A DNA stretch of 45,383 nt from Planctomycetota bacterium (GTDB taxonomy: Bacteria > Planctomycetota > UBA1135 > GCA-002686595): positions 1 to 45,383 of the forward strand of contig NYUD01000083.1 of the NCBI GenBank assembly GCA_002683825.1, read 5' to 3'. A model generated the notes under the pieces. The model ran no database searches. It worked only from the letters and a program-made list of their open reading frames with translations, and was not told the DNA's origin. The position numbers were made by a program, and so were the translations under genes. Shown here in pieces: positions 41,701-45,383 of this stretch (position 1 is the stretch's first letter; every line of letters begins with the position of its first letter).

Positions 41701-42879
41701 TTAGCGAACCGAGAGCGCTCCGAGGTCGTGAACCACCCGGCAGGTGGTCTCGATGGCCGCCTCGACCTCTTCGGGGAGGGTCTGGCGGGACAGGGAGAAG
41801 CGCAGGCTCGCCCGGGCCTTCTTCTCGTCGATCCCCATTCCCACGAGCACGGGTGAGGCTTTTCGGCTCTTCGAGCCGCAGGCCGCACCCCCCGAGACAC
41901 AGAGCCCCTCGGCGGCCAGGGAGAGGTGCAGGAGCTCGCCGTCGATCCTGGGGATGGCGACGTTCGTCGTGTTGGGCAGTCGTCGGGCCGCCGCGCCGTG
42001 GAATTCCAGGCCTTCGATACCTTCCCGCAGGCCTTCTTCGAGCCGGTCCCGCAGGCCCATGACCCGTGCCCTGGCCGGGGCATCCGCCAGGTGTTCCAGC
42101 GCCCGCTCCGCGGCGATACCGAGCCCCACGATACCGGGCACGTTGAGGGTGCCCGCGCGGCGTCCTTCCTCCTGCGGGCCGCCGCTGAGAAACCCCGAGG
42201 CCGGACAGGTGATACCGGAACGGACAAAGAGGGCGCCGATGCCCTTCGGGCCGTGGAATTTATGGGCGCTCAATGAGATCAGGTCGGCGGAGGGCGCCCA
42301 CTCTTCCATGCTCAGCTTGCCCGGCATCTGAACCGCATCGAGGTGAACGAGGGCTCCTGCGGATCGCGCCGCGAGGGCGATTTCTCGCAGCTCGTTTGCG
42401 GGCAGCAGCACACCCGTCTCATTGTTCGCCAAGAGCAGCGAGACGAGCTGCACCCTGCCGGAGCTCCGAGCGAGCTCCTCCAGCAAGCGATCCGTATCCA
42501 GGAGCCCCTCGGTGTCGACGCCGATACGGTTCGACCGAGTTCCCCGAAGGCCCCAGGACTCGAGCGGGCGTAGCACGGCCGCGTGTTCCACCGAGCTGGT
42601 CAATACCAGGCCCGGCATCCGGTCTGCGAGGGCGATGTGCAAGGCTGTGTGGATGCTTTCCGTGCCACCGGAAGTGAAGACGATCTCGCTCGGAGAAGCC
42701 GCTCCGATGAGTCTCACCAACGATGCTCGCGCACGATCCACCGCCTGCAACGCCCTCTCGCCCGGCGGATGAGGGCTGGAGGGATTGCCGTAGTTTTCCG
42801 CCAGGGTCGCCTGAAGGCCGGCGAGGACCTCTTCATCCAGGGCGGTTGTGGCGTTGTTGTCGAAATAGAGTTCGTTCAC
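41701..42879 (-). CDS. Cysteine desulfurase (NifS/IscS family)
   Basis: The 392-residue PLP enzyme takes sulfur from cysteine for iron-sulfur clusters and tRNA thiolation. The start reads MNELYFDNNATTAL, the family N-terminus. Visible: SGGTESIHTAL, His99 in SSVEHAAVL, NNETGV, PLP lysine Lys207 in SAHKFHGPKGIGAL, RAGTLNVPGIVG, and persulfide Cys334 in SGGAACGSKSRKASPVL. IscU/SufU and ferredoxin genes are not adjacent. It diverges from the YugP-type peptidase gene. NifS versus IscS cannot be decided. CyaY is also present in the window, so a functional link is plausible. Confidence 0.93.
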   Translation of the reverse strand: MNELYFDNNATTALDEEVLAGLQATLAENYGNPSSPHPPGERALQAVDRARASLVRLIGAASPSEIVFTSGGTESIHTALHIALADRMPGLVLTSSVEHAAVLRPLESWGLRGTRSNRIGVDTEGLLDTDRLLEELARSSGRVQLVSLLLANNETGVLLPANELREIALAARSAGALVHLDAVQMPGKLSMEEWAPSADLISLSAHKFHGPKGIGALFVRSGITCPASGFLSGGPQEEGRRAGTLNVPGIVGLGIAAERALEHLADAPARARVMGLRDRLEEGLREGIEGLEFHGAAARRLPNTTNVAIPRIDGELLHLSLAAEGLCVSGGAACGSKSRKASPVLVGMGIDEKKARASLRFSLSRQTLPEEVEAAIETTCRVVHDLGALSVR

Positions 42880-42965
42880 GACTCTGAAGTGTTCTACGTT
42901 AGCGGGAGTCGGGAACCTGCGCTACGGAATGAAGATTCCATGTTGAACTGAGTAGCCCCGGCGTC

Positions 42966-43667
42966 ATGCCCCTCTTCTTCAGCCCTCTCTACCTTCTTCT
43001 CACGGGGATCGGTCTCGCGATCACCCTCTGGGCTCAGTTCAAGGTTAAATCCAACTTCGCCCGCTTTTCCAAGGTCGGCGTACGGGCGGGACTGTCCGGC
43101 GCCGAAGCCGCCGCCGCCGTTTGCCGGGCGGGGGGCGTGGGGGATGTTCGTATCGAACGCCACGGAGGGTTCCTGTCCGACCATTACGATCCGCGCGCCA
43201 AGGTCTTGCGTTTGTCTCCCGGCGTTTATGACGGTCGTTCGGTCGCATCGATCGCGGTGGCGGCTCACGAGGCCGGCCACTCGATTCAGGATGCCACCGG
43301 CTATCCGCTCCTGGGCTTGCGTTCGGCCGTCGTCCCCGTGGCGAGCTTCGGTTCGAGCCTGTGGCCGCTGCCGTTTTTCATCGGACTGCTCCTGGGCGGT
43401 GTGGGCCTGGGCGGCGTGCTGATGATGGCCGGCGTCCTGCTCTTCGCGGGGGTCGTGGCCTTCCAGTTGATCACCCTGCCTGTCGAGTTCGACGCTTCGC
43501 GCCGGGCCAAGGCGGTTCTGGCCCGGACCGGGATCGTACAGACCCAAGAGGAGGCGCGCGGGGTCTCCAGCGTGCTCGACGCGGCGGCGATGACCTACGT
43601 CGCCGCGGCCCTCTCGGGTCTCATGCAGCTGATCTACCTCGTCCTGCGGACCCAGGGCCGCAATTGA
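42966..43667 (+). CDS. YugP-type membrane zinc metallopeptidase
   Basis: The 233-residue membrane protein belongs to the YugP/PF04298 putative neutral zinc peptidases. N-terminal helix (LYLLLTGIGLAITLWAQF), then YDP-containing LSDHYDPRAKVLRLSP, and HEAGHSIQDATGYPLLGLR with His101, Glu102 and His105. A paired hydrophobic segment (LPFFIGLLLGGVGLGGVLMM plus the next) and FDASRRAKAVL follow, all standard for the family. It acts at the membrane; substrates are unknown. The length is normal and nothing is missing. Confidence 0.92.
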   Translation: MPLFFSPLYLLLTGIGLAITLWAQFKVKSNFARFSKVGVRAGLSGAEAAAAVCRAGGVGDVRIERHGGFLSDHYDPRAKVLRLSPGVYDGRSVASIAVAAHEAGHSIQDATGYPLLGLRSAVVPVASFGSSLWPLPFFIGLLLGGVGLGGVLMMAGVLLFAGVVAFQLITLPVEFDASRRAKAVLARTGIVQTQEEARGVSSVLDAAAMTYVAAALSGLMQLIYLVLRTQGRN

Positions 43668-43844
43668 CGGTCCGCAGGAACCTGTCGGGGGAGTTTCGTT
43701 CCGCGGGGGGGGGCTCGCGCTAGAATTCAGGGCCGGAAACCCCTTCGGCCGGAAGTCGGAGAGTATTCGTCAAGTCAAGAGAACCCCTTGGACGACCCTG
43801 TTCAGAGAAAGACCCCTTCGAAAGCGCCTCCGCAGGAAGTCGCC

Positions 43845-44477
43845 ATGCCAGAGGACCAGGAAGCTGTAGCCCCCGCCGTGCCCGCGACAGAGCCCCCGGC
43901 GGAGCCCGTCGCAGAGGCCGAGGCAGGGTCCGCGGAAAAGTCTACGACGGAGCCCGCGGAGAAGTCTGCGACAGAGCCCGCGGAGAAGTCTGCGACAGAG
44001 CCCGCGGAGAAGTCTGCGGAAGGGTCCGCAAAAGGGGCGGATGCGGCCTTCAAGGACTGGACCAGGTCCGCTTCGCTGGGGACTCCGCCCGCCGACGGAT
44101 CCCGGCCCGGAGCCAGGTCCAAGAAGCCCGCCAAGCCCAAGAAGCGTGGGCGTATTCGCGGGTTGGCGTTCTGGATGGAGAAGCGCGCCCAAAAGGCCAT
44201 CTCCAAGGTCTACCGAACCCAGGCGGACGATCTCGAGGAACGCGCGCGGCGGGTGGTCGGATCGGCGTACCGCGAGCATTCGGACGACCTCGAGGAGCGC
44301 GCGATTCGAGTCCTGCGCTGCGCGATTGCGGATGAGGCCGATCGGATCAAGCAAGCCATCTCGCACGGCGTGGCCGTGAAGAAGGTGGAGGTCCGGCTTT
44401 CGCTCCTGGTACTGGTGGTCGCCTCGCTGATTTATCTGGGGCTCTACTGGCTCACCCAAGGGGGCGGCGGCGAGTGA
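43845..44477 (+). CDS. Tail-anchored low-complexity protein with repeated DDLEERA helices
   Basis: The ATG at 43845 has AGGAAG 6 nt upstream and is preferred over a TTG at 43788; 210 residues. Not recognised. The first 70 residues are Ala/Pro/Glu-rich with three exact TEPAEKSA units. A basic stretch (RSKKPAKPKKRGRIRG) follows. Then two 20-residue repeats share DDLEERA-RV: YRTQADDLEERARRVVGSA and YREHSDDLEERAIRVLRCAI. One hydrophobic helix near the C-terminus (LSLLVLVVASLIYLGLYWL) would anchor it with the long part in the cytoplasm. TAGAAT at 43721 may be its -10. It is 3 bp from the next small membrane gene, suggesting a pair. Confidence 0.75.
   Translation: MPEDQEAVAPAVPATEPPAEPVAEAEAGSAEKSTTEPAEKSATEPAEKSATEPAEKSAEGSAKGADAAFKDWTRSASLGTPPADGSRPGARSKKPAKPKKRGRIRGLAFWMEKRAQKAISKVYRTQADDLEERARRVVGSAYREHSDDLEERAIRVLRCAIADEADRIKQAISHGVAVKKVEVRLSLLVLVVASLIYLGLYWLTQGGGGE
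43947..44018 (+). repeat. 24-bp tandem repeat, three copies, coding
   Basis: Three adjacent copies of ACRGAGCCCGCGGAGAAGTC followed by TGCG (24 bp) encode TEPAEKSA three times in the tail-anchored protein gene. The copies differ at one base. A partial degenerate copy precedes them. In-frame length change would leave the frame intact. Confidence 0.9.
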
Positions 44478-44480
44478 GCC

Positions 44481-44756
44481 ATGCTGGTTGAACCTTACAC
44501 CTACGTGCGCGTGGTTACCGTCGGGCTGGGCACGGTCTGGACTCTGGGTGGCTTGTATCGAACCTATCGGTTCTATTGCCGGTGGAGAAACCGGCTCGTG
44601 CCGCTCGGGTTTGAAAAGTCCTGGTTGCGTTTGCAGGTGCGGAACTTCGTTCTGCGTTCGACGGTCCTCGACCCCGTGAATCTGAGCCTGATGCTGGTTG
44701 TGCTCGGCGTGGGCGTGCTGCGCTGGAGCATGGCCCGTCATGGCTTCGGGGCGTAG
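44481..44756 (+). CDS. Small two-TM membrane protein of unknown function
   Basis: The 91-residue protein has two hydrophobic helices (YVRVVTVGLGTVWTLGGLY and SLMLVVLGVGVLRWSM) separated by a basic loop with RTYRFYCRWRNRL. No family was recognised. Its ATG lies 3 nt after the stop of the tail-anchored protein, so they are probably co-translated and may form a complex. The next gene is convergent, 12 bp away. Confidence 0.72.
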   Translation: MLVEPYTYVRVVTVGLGTVWTLGGLYRTYRFYCRWRNRLVPLGFEKSWLRLQVRNFVLRSTVLDPVNLSLMLVVLGVGVLRWSMARHGFGA

Positions 44757-44768
44757 AGCGAGCCAGGA

Positions 44769-45383
44769 CTAGCGTAGGAATCGATTGCACTCGGCCCCGA
44801 GTCGCTCGAGAGCTTCCCTCTCCGCCAGGAGCGCGGACAGGTCGTCGTGCTTGATTTGCCACTCGTAGTCGTAGAGTTCGACGTCGAACTCGAGGATCGA
44901 CAACGGCACGCGAATGATTCCCTCCGGCGTCCACAGTCCGAGTTCGTTCCAACCCGAGATCACGCGCTTGCGTCCCTCCACCGGCGTCAACAGATTCTGT
45001 CCCAGCGTCCAGTAGGGGCGAATGCTGGAGTGTGCTCCCAGGAGTTCCAGTAGTGTCGCAGGAATATCCAGGTGCGACGTCGGCCGGTCCTCGCACCCCG
45101 GCGCAAACCCCGGCCCGCGCACCAGCATGGGAACCCTGACCTGAGGCGGAGTGAAGGCGCTCGTGTGTCCGAAGAAGCCGCACTCGAGGAACTCTTCGCC
45201 ATGGTCGCCGGTGACGATGATGATGGTGTCGTCGTAGAGCGGAGACCGGCTGAAATGCTCGAGGACTCTTCCTGCGACGTCGTCGGCGTGGTAGATCGCG
45301 TTGCGGTAGCGATTGAAGAGCGCCTGGAGGAGATCGGGGGACGGCCCTTCGTTTCTGGTGATGGCGACGTAGTCGAGTTCGGA
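44769..45383 (-). CDS. Sulfatase/alkaline-phosphatase-fold hydrolase, N-terminal part outside window
   Basis: The frame is open to the right edge, so only the C-terminal 204 residues are visible. They contain RYRNAIYHADDVAGRVLEHF, DDTIIIVTGDHGEEFLECGFFGH and SAFTPPQVRVPMLVRGPG, typical of the C-terminal half of sulfatases, with DHG supplying metal ligands. The FFGHTSAFTPPQVRVP pattern is closest to YejM/PbgA-like and related periplasmic sulfatase-fold proteins. Then THLDIPATLLELLG follows. The residue that would be modified to formylglycine lies outside, so sulfatase, phosphatase and phosphoethanolamine transferase activities remain open. Confidence 0.85.
   Translation of the reverse strand, partial: SELDYVAITRNEGPSPDLLQALFNRYRNAIYHADDVAGRVLEHFSRSPLYDDTIIIVTGDHGEEFLECGFFGHTSAFTPPQVRVPMLVRGPGFAPGCEDRPTSHLDIPATLLELLGAHSSIRPYWTLGQNLLTPVEGRKRVISGWNELGLWTPEGIIRVPLSILEFDVELYDYEWQIKHDDLSALLAEREALERLGAECNRFLR

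Overview
The window is gene-dense, GC-rich bacterial chromosome carrying about 34 protein genes on both strands, most of them housekeeping. No tRNA, rRNA, IS element, phage gene or CRISPR array was seen. The mix of genes suggests a Planctomycetota-like or other deep-branching, envelope-rich marine or soil bacterium: long secreted or membrane-anchored proteins made of carboxypeptidase-regulatory-like repeats, a secreted M1 peptidase and CocE hydrolase, a sulfatase-like protein, an acyl-CoA carboxylase operon, and a dnaE2/Y-family polymerase pair. The phylum is inferred from gene content, not from a marker gene.

Layout. 1-4435: the 3' part of a Tex-type RNA-binding protein with a low-complexity insertion and an RGG tail, then an overlapping pair (short anchored protein plus polytopic glycosyltransferase-like protein). 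4432-5331 (minus): a two-TM coiled-coil protein. 5552-8210: PTS enzyme I, then a protein with four SANT/Myb-like helical repeats. 8223-13129 (minus): Y-family polymerase and DnaE2, each preceded by the same direct-repeat motif, a candidate damage-inducible module. 13364-15968: trmL, rlmD, yqgE. 15955-17782 (minus): an nth, metallopeptidase, frataxin (cyaY) operon. 17850-23524: a secreted M1 aminopeptidase, then on the minus strand an ABC-F ATPase and a ChaN-domain protein fused to a hydrolase-like domain lacking its nucleophile. 23610-26308: upp-like PRTase and CocE hydrolase. 26325-27479 (minus): enoyl-CoA isomerase and acpS. 27864-29965: SGNH hydrolase and ispH. 30015-33673 (minus): biotin carboxylase, carboxyltransferase and a two-domain biotin carrier, nearly without gaps. 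33745-36683: a secreted helical-repeat protein and a CpsD/CapB-like ATPase. 36802-42879 (minus): cysteine desulfurase, two six-repeat carboxypeptidase-regulatory-like proteins and a SprT-like protein. 42966-45383: a YugP-type membrane peptidase, two small membrane proteins, and the C-terminal part of a sulfatase-fold protein running off the end.

Functional themes. Iron-sulfur biology recurs: cyaY and a cysteine desulfurase on the supply side, and Nth, RlmD and IspH as client enzymes. DNA damage tolerance and repair is represented by dnaE2, the Y-family polymerase and nth. Lipid metabolism is represented by the carboxylase operon, the enoyl-CoA isomerase, acpS and ispH. The most interesting items for follow-up are the shared 17-bp motif TTMGGYWTTTGTTAGGG in front of both polymerase genes, the frataxin gene in an nth operon whose Nth has an atypical cysteine pattern, the four-repeat SANT-like protein, the tandem-domain biotin carrier, and the ChaN/inactive-hydrolase fusion.
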